Shown here piece by piece: positions 27,232 to 39,667 of a stretch of DNA of 64,000 nucleotides. How positions within the stretch are numbered: the first letter of the stretch is position 1; each line of letters starts with the position of its first letter. A model generated the notes under the pieces. It was not told the DNA's origin and made no database searches. It was given only the letters and a program-made list of their open reading frames with translations. Position numbers and translations under genes: made by a program. The stretch covers positions 434,001 through 498,000 of the forward strand of contig NCHQ01000001.1 in the NCBI GenBank assembly GCA_002281855.1, given 5' to 3'. Source of the DNA: Rhodospirillales bacterium 24-66-33 (lineage in GTDB: Bacteria; Pseudomonadota; Alphaproteobacteria; Reyranellales; Reyranellaceae).

Positions 27232-29661
27232 ATGGCGGTTGTCGGGGGACGGGGCAGGCAGGCCCTGCGGGGCGTAGCGTTGGCACTGGCGACGGTGACC
27301 GTCGGGGGCGGTGAGGCGGCCGCTCAATCCGAACCCGGTATCGGCATCGCCCAGGCGCAACAACGCAGCTTCGACATTCCGCCGCAGCCGCTTGCCGGCG
27401 CGCTCGCCGCCTTCGGCCAGCAGTCGGGCATGCAGGTCTCGATCAGCGCCGGCCTGGCCCAGGGCGTTTCCTCGCCGGGCGCGAGCGGCGCCCTGACGCC
27501 CGCCCAGGCGCTCGACCGGCTGCTGGCCGGCACCGGCATCGTCTATCGCATCACCGGAAACACCGCGATGCTGCAGCGCCTTGCCGATAGCGGATCCGGT
27601 GCGCTGCAACTCGACCCGGTCCAGGTGCAGGGCGTGGCGGTGCCGCCGCAGGCCATCATCGACAATGTCCCACCGCCGTTCGCCGGCGGCCAGGTCGCAA
27701 CCGGCGCACAGCTTGGCCTCTTCGGAAACAAGGGCGTCATGAACACGCCGTTCAGCCAGACCAGCTACACGGCCGAGACCGTCGAGAACCAGCAGGCCCG
27801 GACGGTCACCGAGGTGCTGGCGAACAATCCCTCGGTACGAATGGCGACGTCGGAAACATCGTTCGTGCCGAGCACCTACATACGCGGCTTCTTCGTCGCG
27901 CCCTGGGACGTCTCGTTCAACGGCCTCTATGGCGTTCTGCCGGGACAGACGATCAGCGCCGATTTCGTCGAGCGTGTCGAGTTGCTGCTTGGTCCCAGCG
28001 CGCTGGTGAGCGGCATGCCGCCTCAAGGCAGCATCGGCGGCATGCTCAACATTGTCCCGAAGCGCGCGGTGGAGACGCCGGTCACGCGGGTGACCACGAA
28101 CTACGCCATGAACAGCCAGTTCGGCGGTCATGTCGATGTCGGCCGCCGCTTTGGCGACAACAAGGAGTGGGGCGTCCGCTTCAATGGCAGCTATCGCGGC
28201 GGCAACACGGCGGTGCAGAGCCAGTCGCAGGAGATGGGCCTCCTGGCGCTTGCGCTCGACTATCGCGGCGAGCGGGCGCGGCTGGCGGTCGACCTCGGAT
28301 ACCAGCGGCAGTATGCGACCGCGCCCTTCCGCAATTTCGGCATCAATCCCGGCATCGCCATTCCGGCCGCGCCGAGCGCCACGTCCAACGTGGCGCAGCC
28401 CTGGAGCTACTCGGACATCGAGGACAGGTTCGGCAGCTTGCGCGGCGAGTTCGATATCTCCGAGGAGTGGACGGTCTATGGTGTGCTGGGCGGCCGCACG
28501 ACCCGCTCGAACACCATCGGGGGGCGGCCGACGATTACCAATGCGATGGGCAATCTCACGAACCCGATCCAGTACATTCCGTTCCTCAACCAGACCGATA
28601 GCGAAGAGGTCGGGATACGCGGGCGCTTCGACACCGGGCCGATCCATCATCAGGTATCGCTGGTCGCCAACCGGCAGTTCACGGTCACGTCGAACCAGTA
28701 TCCCACGCTGACGACCGTCACCTCCAACATCTACAATCCGACCTTCGTCGCGGTGCCCAACGTCCCATTCCTCAATCCCAACCGCGCCAGTGATTCCCTC
28801 GCCTACAGCTATGGTTTCGGCCACACGATGTCGGGAGCCGACGACCGCGTGCAGTTGATCTGGGGCCTGCGCCAGCAGCAGATCGAGAGCAACAATTACA
28901 ACAACGCCTCCGGTGTGCTGACCGGCAGCTACTCCAGCGGCGCGCTGACGCCAGCCGTCGGCGTCGTCGTCAAGCCGTGGGAGAACGTCTCCTTCTACGG
29001 CAGTTACATGCAAGGCCTTCAGCCGGGCAGCATCGTTCCCGCGAACTTCGCCAATGCCGGCCAGGTCCTGCCGCCCTTCGTATCGAACCAGTTCGAGGTC
29101 GGTGCCAAGGTCGACTGGGGACGCCTGATCACCACGCTGGCGCTCTTCCAGATCACCCAGCCCAGCGGCATCGCCAATGCGTCGAACAACACGTTCTCGG
29201 CCGACGGCGAGCAGCGCAACCGCGGTATCGAGCTGAATGCGATGGGGTTGCTCACCGACTCGGTGCGGGTGCTGGGTGGCGTGACCTTCCTGCAAGGTCG
29301 CCTGCAGAAGACCGGCAATGCTCTCACCGACGGCAAGGTCGCCACGGGCGTGCCGGACGTTCAGCTCAATGTCGGGCTGGAGTGGGACACGCCCTGGGTT
29401 CGCGGTCTCACCCTGACCGGTCGCGCGATCTACACAAGCGCGCAATACTACGACAACGCCAACACCCAGCAGATCCCCAGCTGGGTCCGCTTCGACGTCG
29501 GCGCACGCTATGGCTTCGAGGTGGAGGGTCGTCCGTTGAGCGTCAAGGTCAACGCCCTGAATGTCGGCAACAACAACTACTGGGAATCGGCGAATTCCCT
29601 GTTCGGCCTGGCCATGGGCGCGCCGCGTACCGTCCTCGTCTCGCTATCCGCCGACTTCTGA
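27232..29661 (+). CDS. TonB-dependent outer-membrane receptor with signalling (STN) domain (cassette 2)
   Basis: An 809-residue receptor/transducer, paralogous to the one at 3 kb. It has a signal peptide, then STN domain (FDIPPQPLAGALAAFGQQSGMQVSI, IVYRITGNTAML), then LQLDPVQVQG, plug motifs (VLANNPSVRM, STYIRGFF, ERVELLLGPSALVSG, GGMLNIVPKRAVE) and a barrel ending SLSADF. The ATG at 27232 has GGGAGAG seven bases upstream; a TTG 15 bases earlier overlaps that site and is rejected. The ligand is unknown; both receptors share the PQAIIDNVPPPFAGGQVA-type linker, so they diverged from one ancestor. Confidence 0.9.
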   Translation: MAVVGGRGRQALRGVALALATVTVGGGEAAAQSEPGIGIAQAQQRSFDIPPQPLAGALAAFGQQSGMQVSISAGLAQGVSSPGASGALTPAQALDRLLAGTGIVYRITGNTAMLQRLADSGSGALQLDPVQVQGVAVPPQAIIDNVPPPFAGGQVATGAQLGLFGNKGVMNTPFSQTSYTAETVENQQARTVTEVLANNPSVRMATSETSFVPSTYIRGFFVAPWDVSFNGLYGVLPGQTISADFVERVELLLGPSALVSGMPPQGSIGGMLNIVPKRAVETPVTRVTTNYAMNSQFGGHVDVGRRFGDNKEWGVRFNGSYRGGNTAVQSQSQEMGLLALALDYRGERARLAVDLGYQRQYATAPFRNFGINPGIAIPAAPSATSNVAQPWSYSDIEDRFGSLRGEFDISEEWTVYGVLGGRTTRSNTIGGRPTITNAMGNLTNPIQYIPFLNQTDSEEVGIRGRFDTGPIHHQVSLVANRQFTVTSNQYPTLTTVTSNIYNPTFVAVPNVPFLNPNRASDSLAYSYGFGHTMSGADDRVQLIWGLRQQQIESNNYNNASGVLTGSYSSGALTPAVGVVVKPWENVSFYGSYMQGLQPGSIVPANFANAGQVLPPFVSNQFEVGAKVDWGRLITTLALFQITQPSGIANASNNTFSADGEQRNRGIELNAMGLLTDSVRVLGGVTFLQGRLQKTGNALTDGKVATGVPDVQLNVGLEWDTPWVRGLTLTGRAIYTSAQYYDNANTQQIPSWVRFDVGARYGFEVEGRPLSVKVNALNVGNNNYWESANSLFGLAMGAPRTVLVSLSADF

Positions 29662-29814
29662 GGTGGGACTGACCCTGACGGGGCGGAGAGCGGATCGCCG
29701 CGCCCTCGGAAATTTGAGCGCCCCGGCGGGAAAATCGTCCGTCCCAATCGTCTTATGTAGGGCAGTACCGGGAGCAGTCATTGCGGGCGCGTGCAAATTT
29801 GACGGAAAACTGAC

Positions 29815-31361
29815 GTGGAGCCGACATTTCGCGCGTCCATGAACTGGCTGCATACCTGGGCGGGCGTCGTTCTGGGCGGGGTCCTGTTTGCCATCTTCTG
29901 GATGGGGACCCTCTCGGTCTTCGATCGGGAGATCGACCTCTGGATGAAGCCGAGCACGAGGGTGGAGGCGGTACAGCCCCTCTCGGTCGATGCGGTCGCC
30001 GGTGAGCTGAAGCCGCTCGTTGGCGACACGGTCCAGTGGTTCATGCGTTTCCCCACGGAACGGGAGCCGGCCGTGCGCGTCGGTTACCGCGGGACGAGCG
30101 GACCCTTCATTCAGCGCAGCATCGATCCTGCGACCCTGAAGTTGATACCGGAGGAGGGCACGCTGGCCGGGACGGGGTTCATCTTCCCGTTCCACTACAG
30201 CCTGAACATCCGCACCTGGTCGCTGGGGTACTGGATCGTCGGCCTGGCCGCCATGGCGATGCTGGCGCTCTGCGTGTCGGGCGTCGTCATCCATCGCAAG
30301 ATCTTCACGGAGTTCTTCACCTTCCGGGCGGACAAGCAGCCGAGGCGCCTGGTGCTCGATCTGCACAATGTCACGGGCGTCCTCGGTCTGCCGTTTCACT
30401 TCATCATTTCTCTGTCGGGCCTGATCATCTTCTTCTCGATCTACTTCCCGTCGACTACGGAACTCGCCTATGGCGGCGACCGGCGGAGCTTCAACCAGGA
30501 AACGTTCGGAAACTACACTCGTCCCAAGGCCGGCGCGCCGGCCACGAGCGCGGTCTCGCTCGACAGCCTGATTCTCGAGGCTTCGCGCCTGTGGGAGGGC
30601 GGAAAGCCCTTCTTCGTCCGTGTATGGCACCCCGGTGACGCCAATTCGTATGTCGAGATCCGCCGCTCATACGATGATGCCGTGACGATGAATCTCGATC
30701 TCGTTCATTTCGACGCGGCCACCGGAGCGGTACTGTACAAGTACACGGCGGCGCCGGTCTTGAACGCGCAGCGATTCATTTCGGGCCTGCACTTCATCCA
30801 GTTCCGGCACTGGACACTGCGCTGGGTCTATTTCGGTCTGGGCCTGGCGGGATGCCTGCTGATTGCGACGGGCTATCTGTTCTGGCTCGAATCGCGGCGG
30901 ACGAAGCACGAACGGCTCGGGTTGCGCGGCGCTCGCGTGGTCGAGGGAATCGCCGTCGGCTCCGTGACCGGCATCGTCGTTGCCACGCTGGCCTTCTTCG
31001 TCGTCAACCGCCTGTTGCCGCTCGGTGCGACGTTCCTGGGTGAGGAGCGAGCCGCGCTGGAGGTCTGGACGTTCTACATCGTCTGGGTCGCGACGTTTGC
31101 CCATGCCTGGCTACGGCCGGGCAAGGCATGGCTCGAACAGAGCGGGACGATCGCAGGCCTGGCCGTGGCCGCCGTCATCCTCAACTGGATCACGACCGGC
31201 CATCATCTCGGCACAAGCCTCGCTGCGGCCCATCTCAGGGCCATCGCCGGCATGGACCTGCTGCTCCTGGCTGGCGCCGCGATCGCCGGATACGCGGCGT
31301 TGCGACTTGCCAGGAAAGCGAGACGGCGAGCCGCAACGACGCCGGGACGGCTATCCGTCCT

Positions 31362-31365
<4 letters not shown>
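29815..31365 (+). CDS. PepSY-associated transmembrane protein
   Basis: A 516-residue inner-membrane protein with an N-terminal helix ([24 protein letters not shown]), a PepSY-like periplasmic portion, three further helices around [27 protein letters not shown], and several more at the C-terminus. His residues in the helices (WLHTW, LDLHNV, GLPFHF) are the type seen in PepSY_TM proteins near siderophore receptors, where they are thought to reduce ferric siderophores in the periplasm. A GTG at 29815 or ATG at 29839 may start it. It follows the cassette 2 receptor by 153 bp. Its stop overlaps the MetH stop in a CTAG. Confidence 0.85.
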
Positions 31366-34012
<2,647 letters not shown>

Positions 34013-34013
<1 letters not shown>

Positions 34014-35083
34014 TAGAAGAAACTCGCCGGTTCCATGCCACTGAGACGCAGCGCGGGTGGCAGGACATGCCAGGTGCGCGGCGTGATGCCTTTGACCGCC
34101 TCGGCGATCGCCTTGATGTGGGCGGGCGTCGTGCCGCAGCAGCCGCCGACCACGTTGATCCAGCCGTTTTCCGCCCAGCCCTTGACCAGCTTGCCGGTCA
34201 TTTCCGGTGGCTCGTCGTAGGCGCCGAGTTCGTTCGGCAGGCCGGCATTGGGATAGATGCAGAGCATGCTGTCGACCTGCGGGTTCAGCGCCTGCACGTA
34301 GGGATGGAGCTCGGTGGCGCCGAAGCTGCAGTTCAGGCCCATGGTGATGGGCTTGGCATGCCGCACCGAATGCCAGAAGGCCTCGACCGTCTGGCCCGAG
34401 AGGTTGCGGCCGGCCAGGTCGGTGAGCGTCATCGACACCATCACCGGGAGGACCTCGCCACGTGCCTCGCCCGCCTCGTCGACGGCGACGAGGGCGGCCT
34501 TGGCGTTCAAGGTATCGAACACCGTCTCGACCAGGATGAAGTCGACGCCGCCGTCGAGCAGCCCGTCGATCTGCTCGCGATACATGTCCTTCACCTCGTC
34601 GAAGGTGACGGCGCGGAAGCCGGGATCGCTGACCTTGGGCGACACCGATAGCGTCTTGTTGGTCGGCCCGAGCGCGCCCGCCACGAAGCGCGGCTTGGAC
34701 GGATCGCGCGCCGTGGCGGCATCGGCGCAGGCGCGGGTCAGCTTCGCCGCGGCGACGTTGATCTCTCGCGCCATGCCGGTGATGCCGTAGTCGGACAGGC
34801 TGATCGAGTTCGAGTTGAACGTGTTGGTCGCCACGATGTCGGCGCCGGCGTCGAGATAGGCGTTGCAGATCTCGCCCACCACGTCGGGCCGCGTCAGGTT
34901 CAGCAGGTCGTTGTTGCCCTTCTGGTCGTGGTTGAAGGTGCGGCCGCCGCGGAAGCCTTCCTCGTCGAGCTTGTAGCTCTGGATCATCGAGCCGTAGGGC
35001 CCGTCCTTGATCAGGATGCGCTCGGCGCCGATGGCGCGCAGCTGCTCGGCTCTCTCCTCGCGGGTCATCGCTTGGTTGGTCAC
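34013..35083 (-). CDS. Homocysteine S-methyltransferase domain of a split MetH
   Basis: A 356-residue homocysteine-binding barrel equivalent to the first domain of MetH. The Zn-thiolate ligands are visible in [13 protein letters not shown] and [24 protein letters not shown] and [12 protein letters not shown] are standard MetH N-terminal segments. The preferred start is GTG at 35083, which overlaps the metF stop (GTGA) and has GGGAG nine bases before it; an ATG at 35068 has no ribosome site. With the downstream protein it gives about 1239 residues, the normal MetH length. It must act together with that protein, since the cobalamin domain is there. Confidence 0.92.
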
Positions 35084-36006
35084 TTGGGGCGCACTCCCAG
35101 CAGGTGGCAGATCGCAAAGGTGAGATCGGCCCGGTTCAGGGTGTAGAAGTGGAACTGCTCGACGCCTTCGTCGCGCAGGCGGCGGCAGAGGTCGCCGGCC
35201 ACGGTGGCGGCGATCATGCGGCGCGTCTCGAGATCGTCGTCCAGCCCGTCGAACATGTTGCAGAACCATGGCGGCACCTTCGAGCCGCAGAGGCCGGCGA
35301 TGCGGTTCACGGACTGGAAGTTCGAGACCGGCATGATGCCGGGCACGATCGGCACGTTGATGCCCATCGCCGCCGCGCGGTCGCGGAAGCGCAGGAAATC
35401 CTCGGCCTCGAAGAAGAACTGGGTGATGCAGCGGTCGGCGCCGGCATCGACCTTGGCCTTCAGGTTCTCGAGATCCGCCTTCTCGTCGGCCGAGGCGGGA
35501 TGCTTCTCGGGATAGCCCGCAACGCTGATCTGGAAGTTGCCGATCTTCTTGAGCCCCGCGACCAGCGCCGCCGCATTGGCATAGCCGCCGGGATGCGGTG
35601 TGTACTGACCGCCCATGCCGCCCGGCGGGTCGCCGCGCAGGGCCACGATGTGGCGGATGCCGGCATCCCAATAGGCGCGTGCGATGTCGTCGATCTCGCC
35701 CTGGGTCGCGGCCACACAGGTGAGGTGAGCGGCGGCATCGATGCCGGTTTCGCTCTTGAGGCGCGCGACCGTGTCATGCGTGCGCTGCCGCGTCGATCCG
35801 CCGGCGCCGTAGGTCACCGAGAAGAACGAGGGATGCAGCGGGGTCAGGCGCTTCACCGTCTCCCACAGCGTCTGCTCGGCCGCATCGGTCCGCGGCGGCG
35901 AGAACTCGAAGGATACGGCGAGCCGCTGCGGCGCGCGGGCGGGAAACTCGGTCGCGCTCCCGGGGGAGCTGAGGGGATTGCCGATCGGACCGGTATCGGG
36001 GCTCAT
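35080..36006 (-). CDS. metF: 5,10-methylenetetrahydrofolate reductase
   Basis: A 308-residue FAD enzyme making 5-methyl-THF, the methyl donor for MetH. Typical motifs are [45 protein letters not shown] and [15 protein letters not shown]. The 25-residue N-terminal extension ([12 protein letters not shown]...) is not part of the barrel. The start overlaps the stop of the ArsR-methyltransferase (ATGA) and the stop overlaps the next start (GTGA), so all are translationally coupled. Confidence 0.95.
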   Translation of the reverse strand: MSPDTGPIGNPLSSPGSATEFPARAPQRLAVSFEFSPPRTDAAEQTLWETVKRLTPLHPSFFSVTYGAGGSTRQRTHDTVARLKSETGIDAAAHLTCVAATQGEIDDIARAYWDAGIRHIVALRGDPPGGMGGQYTPHPGGYANAAALVAGLKKIGNFQISVAGYPEKHPASADEKADLENLKAKVDAGADRCITQFFFEAEDFLRFRDRAAAMGINVPIVPGIMPVSNFQSVNRIAGLCGSKVPPWFCNMFDGLDDDLETRRMIAATVAGDLCRRLRDEGVEQFHFYTLNRADLTFAICHLLGVRPK

Positions 36007-36983
36007 CGTGATTCTCCATGGGCGGAAACGGCCGCAGGCCGCAGGGGGGCGCGGGCCGGCAGCTCGCGCTCGCCGCGCCAGATGCCCGTCATCAGGCGGC
36101 GGCCGGGAAAGTGGATCGGTTCGAGCGGCGTGAGGCCGGCGCTGCGCAGCCAGCCTTGCACCTGGTTGTCGGCAAAGCCCAGATGGACGTGGGCATGCTC
36201 GCGCTTCAGCTCGACCAGGTCGTGCGGCGAGAAGTCGACGACGAGGACCGAGCCGCCCGGCTTCACGACGCGCGAGGCCTCGGCCAGCGCCGCGGCGGGG
36301 TCGTCGGCATAGTGCAGCACGTGGTGGATCGTGACGACGTCGAAACTGTCGGACTCGAAGGGCAGGGCGTACATGTCGCCCTGGCGGATGTCGGCATTGT
36401 CGATGCCGGCGCGTGCCAGGTTGGCGCGGGCCAGCGCCAGCATCTCGCGACTCTGGTCGACGCCGATCGCCTGCTCGACCTTGGGCGCCAGCACCTCGAG
36501 CAGCCGGCCCGTGCCGGTGCCGACGTCGAGCAGCCGGCGGGCGCCGAGCGGCAGGTGATGGCTGAGCGCCCGCTCGATCTCGCGGTCGGCGACGTGCAGC
36601 GCGCGCAGCTCGTCCCAGCGCTGGGCATTGTCGCGGAAGAAGCGGGCGGCTGCCGTCTGGCGGCGCTGCTGGACGGCATCCAGCCGCGCCCGGTCGGTCG
36701 CGATCCGGGGATGCTTGGGGTCGAGGCGGCGCACGAATTCGCGCACCAGGGCGGCATCCTCGCCGCCGCTGGTCAGGCGGAAGCGGGTGAACTGGGCCTC
36801 CCGGAAGCGCTCCAGCAGACCCGCCTCGACCAGCAGCTTAAGGTGCCGGGAGACGCGCGGCTGGCTCTGCCCCAGCACGTTCACATAGTCGCTGACGGTC
36901 AGGTCCTCGCGTGCCGCCAGCGCCAGGATGCGCAACCTTGTGTCCTCGGCGGCGGCCCGCAGCAGGGTGAGGAGGTGTTCCAT
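36003..36983 (-). CDS. ArsR-family regulator fused to SAM-dependent methyltransferase
   Basis: A 326-residue two-domain protein. Residues 1-90 are an ArsR-type winged helix (LLRAAAEDTRLRILALAAREDLTV, QSQPRVSRHLKLLVEAGLLERF); about 140-290 is a class I methyltransferase (LLDVGTGTGRLLEVLAP, GDMYALPFESDSFDVV, LHYADDPAAALAEASRVVKPGG). It is the first gene of the metF-metH operon. Related fusions are thought to sense SAM or SAH through the methyltransferase fold and control methionine-cycle genes; here that role is inference from the fusion and location. No metal-binding CXC motif is seen in the HTH part. It may start leaderless (see promoter). Confidence 0.88.
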   Translation of the reverse strand: MEHLLTLLRAAAEDTRLRILALAAREDLTVSDYVNVLGQSQPRVSRHLKLLVEAGLLERFREAQFTRFRLTSGGEDAALVREFVRRLDPKHPRIATDRARLDAVQQRRQTAAARFFRDNAQRWDELRALHVADREIERALSHHLPLGARRLLDVGTGTGRLLEVLAPKVEQAIGVDQSREMLALARANLARAGIDNADIRQGDMYALPFESDSFDVVTIHHVLHYADDPAAALAEASRVVKPGGSVLVVDFSPHDLVELKREHAHVHLGFADNQVQGWLRSAGLTPLEPIHFPGRRLMTGIWRGERELPARAPLRPAAVSAHGESR

Positions 36984-36990
36984 GCGAAGA

Positions 36991-37019
36991 ATGATATAAG
37001 CATATCTTTATGTGTGCAA
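36991..37019 (-). promoter_or_regulatory. Promoter with palindromic operator for the methionine operon
   Basis: On the minus strand, TTGCAC (37019-37014), a 17-base spacer and TATCAT (36996-36991) form a promoter; the predicted transcription start is around 36984, at the ATG itself (36983). The inverted repeat GATAT-AAGC-ATATC (36993-37006) overlaps the -10 and spacer and is a good place for the ArsR-type protein to repress its own operon. A leader with a ribosome site seems to be absent. Confidence 0.5.
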
Positions 37020-37214
37020 TGATTATTGGAAGCGATCTGTGGCCCCCGAAACACAAGAAACAAAGGAAAAGCGGCAGGGCCAGGAAGGGCCCCGGAATTG
37101 CTTCAAACCACAGCGTCCGTGTGCGACACTCCGGGCGGTGCGACGAATGACCGTCGCGTCACGCTTTTTTGGCCCGGCGTCCCGGGCCTGCGGAACCATC
37201 CGGGGTCGGCGTTG

Positions 37215-38018
37215 ATGATCGGTGTGACGAGAGCCATTGCTGCCAGCATCCGCCGCTCTGTTGTCGCGGTCGCCCTCGCCGGGACCGTGGTCGGAGGCTG
37301 CGCCTCCGGCGATACCGGCGCCGCCGAAGTCTGGGATCCGCTGGAGACCCCGAACCGCTTCATCTTCTCGATCAACCGGGCGGTCGATATCATCGCGTTC
37401 CGGCCGCTGGCGGTGATGTACCGCGATCTGGTGCCCGACCGGGCACAGACCGGCGTGCGCAACCTGCTCGACAATCTCGGCGAGCCGGTCACGGCCATCA
37501 ACGAGGTCTTCCAGGGCGATCCGAATCGCGCCGCCACGACCATGGCGCGCTTTCTCGTGAATTCGACCATCGGCGTCGCCGGCATCTTCGACGTGGCCTC
37601 GAGCTTCGGCCTCGAGCGTACCAAGGAGGATTTCGGCAAGACGATCGGCCTGTGGGCCGGCGTCGAGCCTGAAAATGGCGGCTTCTACCTGATGCTGCCG
37701 GCCTACGGGCCGTCGAATGCGCGCGACGCCACCGGCCTGATGATGGATTACCTGGTCGATCCGTTCCGGATCCTGACCTTCAACCTGGCCATCGACTGGG
37801 ACGTCTGGCAGATCGGCCGCTACGGCCTGAACGCCGTCGACTACCGGTCCCGCACCATCTTTGCGCTCGACGATCTCGAGAAAAACAGCGTCGACTATTA
37901 CGCGGCGCTGCGTTCGGCCTACACCCAGAGCCGGGCCGACCAGATTCGCGAGAAGCGCGAGAAGACCAATGCCCGCGCGGAACTGGAGCGTCGCGACAAC
38001 CTGGCACTGGTGCGTTAG
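37215..38018 (+). CDS. mlaA: MlaA/VacJ-family outer-membrane lipoprotein
   Basis: A 267-residue lipoprotein with lipobox VVGGC (Cys29). The MlaA core is clear: WDPLETPNRFIFSINRAVD, NLLDNLGEPVTAINEVFQGD, TIGVAGIFDVASSFGLERTKEDFGKTIGLWG-like, PAYGPSNARDATGLMMDYLVDP. MlaA sits in the outer membrane and removes misplaced phospholipids from the outer leaflet, handing them to MlaC. The ATG at 37215 gives a proper signal peptide; the open frame before it is not coding. mlaC follows 81 bp later, consistent with a phospholipid-transport pair. The inner-membrane MlaFEDB parts are not in this window. Confidence 0.9.
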   Translation: MIGVTRAIAASIRRSVVAVALAGTVVGGCASGDTGAAEVWDPLETPNRFIFSINRAVDIIAFRPLAVMYRDLVPDRAQTGVRNLLDNLGEPVTAINEVFQGDPNRAATTMARFLVNSTIGVAGIFDVASSFGLERTKEDFGKTIGLWAGVEPENGGFYLMLPAYGPSNARDATGLMMDYLVDPFRILTFNLAIDWDVWQIGRYGLNAVDYRSRTIFALDDLEKNSVDYYAALRSAYTQSRADQIREKREKTNARAELERRDNLALVR

Positions 38019-38099
38019 CGCAACGCGCTCGGCGGAGGGTGCGTTGATCGGGCGTCCGCGCTAGAACGCTTCCCCCAAAAATCTTCAAAGGAGTGCACG

Positions 38100-38696
38100 G
38101 TGCCGAAGCTCGCCTCTCGTCGTGTCGCGTTGCAGCTCGCCGCGATTGCCGCGATCTTTTCTGCCATGCCCGTCGCCGGGCCGGCCGTTGCCGCCGATCC
38201 CGCACAGATCGTGCAGAGCACTGCTCAGCAGGTCATCGAGATCGTGAAGACCAAGACCGGCGCTGACCGCCAGGCCGCGATCCTGGGCGTTCTCCAGACG
38301 AATTTCGACATGCTGGCGATGGGCCGTTCGGCGCTGGGCACGCACTGGAACCAGGCGACCGAGAGCGAGCGTACGCGCTTCCTCAAGGCCGTCGCCACCG
38401 CCGAGGCCAAGGCCTACAGCGAGCGCTTCGGCCAGTATGGCGGCCAGACCCTGACCATCGGCAAGGTGACCCCGCGCGCCAACGGCGTGATGATCGTCGA
38501 CAGCCGCCTGAACCAGACGAGCGGCCAGCCGATCAAGCTCGAATGGGAAGTCCGCAACGACCGCATCGCCGACGTGAAGGTCGAGGGCGTCAGCATGGTC
38601 ATGACTAGACGTTCGGATTTCAATTCCTACATCCAGAACAACGGCGGGAAGGTCGAGCCGCTGGTGCTGGAACTAGAAGCCCGCGCGGCTCGATAG
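38100..38696 (+). CDS. mlaC: MlaC-family periplasmic phospholipid-binding protein
   Basis: A 198-residue exported protein. The signal peptide ends around AGPAVAA. The Ttg2D/MlaC pattern follows: FDMLAMGRSALGTHWNQATESERTRFLKA, YSERFGQYGG, RSDFNSYIQNNGGKVEPLVLELE. MlaC ferries phospholipid between MlaA in the outer membrane and the MlaFEDB transporter. GTG start at 38100 with AAAGGAG six bases upstream. Confidence 0.88.
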   Translation: MPKLASRRVALQLAAIAAIFSAMPVAGPAVAADPAQIVQSTAQQVIEIVKTKTGADRQAAILGVLQTNFDMLAMGRSALGTHWNQATESERTRFLKAVATAEAKAYSERFGQYGGQTLTIGKVTPRANGVMIVDSRLNQTSGQPIKLEWEVRNDRIADVKVEGVSMVMTRRSDFNSYIQNNGGKVEPLVLELEARAAR

Positions 38697-38800
38697 CCCG
38701 GATTGCACGCCTGAGGCGCCCGACGTAGTCTCCCAGACGGGAGGCGTGCGAGCGCTCCGTGAGCGTCGCAGGGGGCGGAAGCGGAGCGGAGGAGAGCGCC

Positions 38801-39610
38801 ATGGATAGCGCGATTGCCAAGAACCCGGCCGAACTGCGTTCGGTTGACCCGGTCTGGGACCGGATTCGCGAAGCCGCCCATTTGGCGGCCGCCGCCGAGC
38901 CGGTGCTGGCCGGGACCCTCCACGCCACGATCCTGAGCCAGCCGCGCTTCGAGAATGCGCTGAGCTACCATCTGGCGCGGCTCGTCGGCACGACCGAGGT
39001 GCCGGCCGCCTTGATCCGCCAGACCTTCGACGAGGCGCTGGCGGCCGACCCCGGCATCGGCCTCGCGGCCCGCGCCGACATCGTGGCGGTCGCCGATCGC
39101 GATCCGGCCTGCACGTCGCATCTCGACCCGCTGCTCTGGTTCAAGGGCTATCACGCGCTGCAGACTTACCGGGCCTCGCACTGGCTGTGGACGCAGGGCC
39201 GGCGCACGCTTGCCCACTTCCTGCAGAGCCGGTCGAGTTCGCTGTTCGGCCTCGACATCCATCCCGGCGCGGTGATCGGCAAGAGCATTTTCATCGACCA
39301 CGGCACGGGCGTCGTGATCGGCGAGACCGCCGTCGTCGAGGACGGCGTTTCCATGCTGCATGGCGTCACCCTGGGCGGCACCGGCAAGGAGCGCGGGGAC
39401 CGTCACCCCAAGGTGCGCCGCGGCGTGCTGCTGGGCGCCGGTGCCAAGGTGCTGGGCAACATCGAGATCGGCGCCTGTGCGAAGATCGCGGCCGGCAGCG
39501 TCGTGCTCGACCCCGTCCCGGCCGGCTGCACCGCCGCCGGCGTCCCCGCCCGCATCATCGGCTGCGTCGATGTGCCGGAACCGGCGCTCGACATGGATCA
39601 CCGTATCTAG
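38801..39610 (+). CDS. cysE: Serine O-acetyltransferase
   Basis: A 269-residue CysE-type acetyltransferase making O-acetylserine, the cysteine precursor. The N-terminal helical domain (DPVWDRIREAA, AFLARLVGT-like, FKGYHALQTYRASHWLW) precedes the left-handed beta-helix of hexapeptide repeats (GLDIHPGAVIGKSIFIDHGTGVVIGETAVVEDGVSM). The catalytic His is in IDHGTGVVIGE. The GVTLGGTGKERGDRHPKV loop and AGVPARIIG are typical. The ATG at 38801 has GGAGGAG upstream; a GTG 42 bases earlier lacks this. Its place near the methionine operon suits sulfur amino-acid metabolism. Confidence 0.93.
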   Translation: MDSAIAKNPAELRSVDPVWDRIREAAHLAAAAEPVLAGTLHATILSQPRFENALSYHLARLVGTTEVPAALIRQTFDEALAADPGIGLAARADIVAVADRDPACTSHLDPLLWFKGYHALQTYRASHWLWTQGRRTLAHFLQSRSSSLFGLDIHPGAVIGKSIFIDHGTGVVIGETAVVEDGVSMLHGVTLGGTGKERGDRHPKVRRGVLLGAGAKVLGNIEIGACAKIAAGSVVLDPVPAGCTAAGVPARIIGCVDVPEPALDMDHRI

Positions 39611-39667
39611 TCACGGCCGCTTGAGCCTCTGTCCCCACCGTCCATAATCCGGTGGGGGGATCAGATC

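Noticed and set aside
36984..37214. SAM riboswitch before the methionine operon
   Set aside because: The predicted transcript begins at the start codon and the region shows no conserved riboswitch core; protein-based control fits better.
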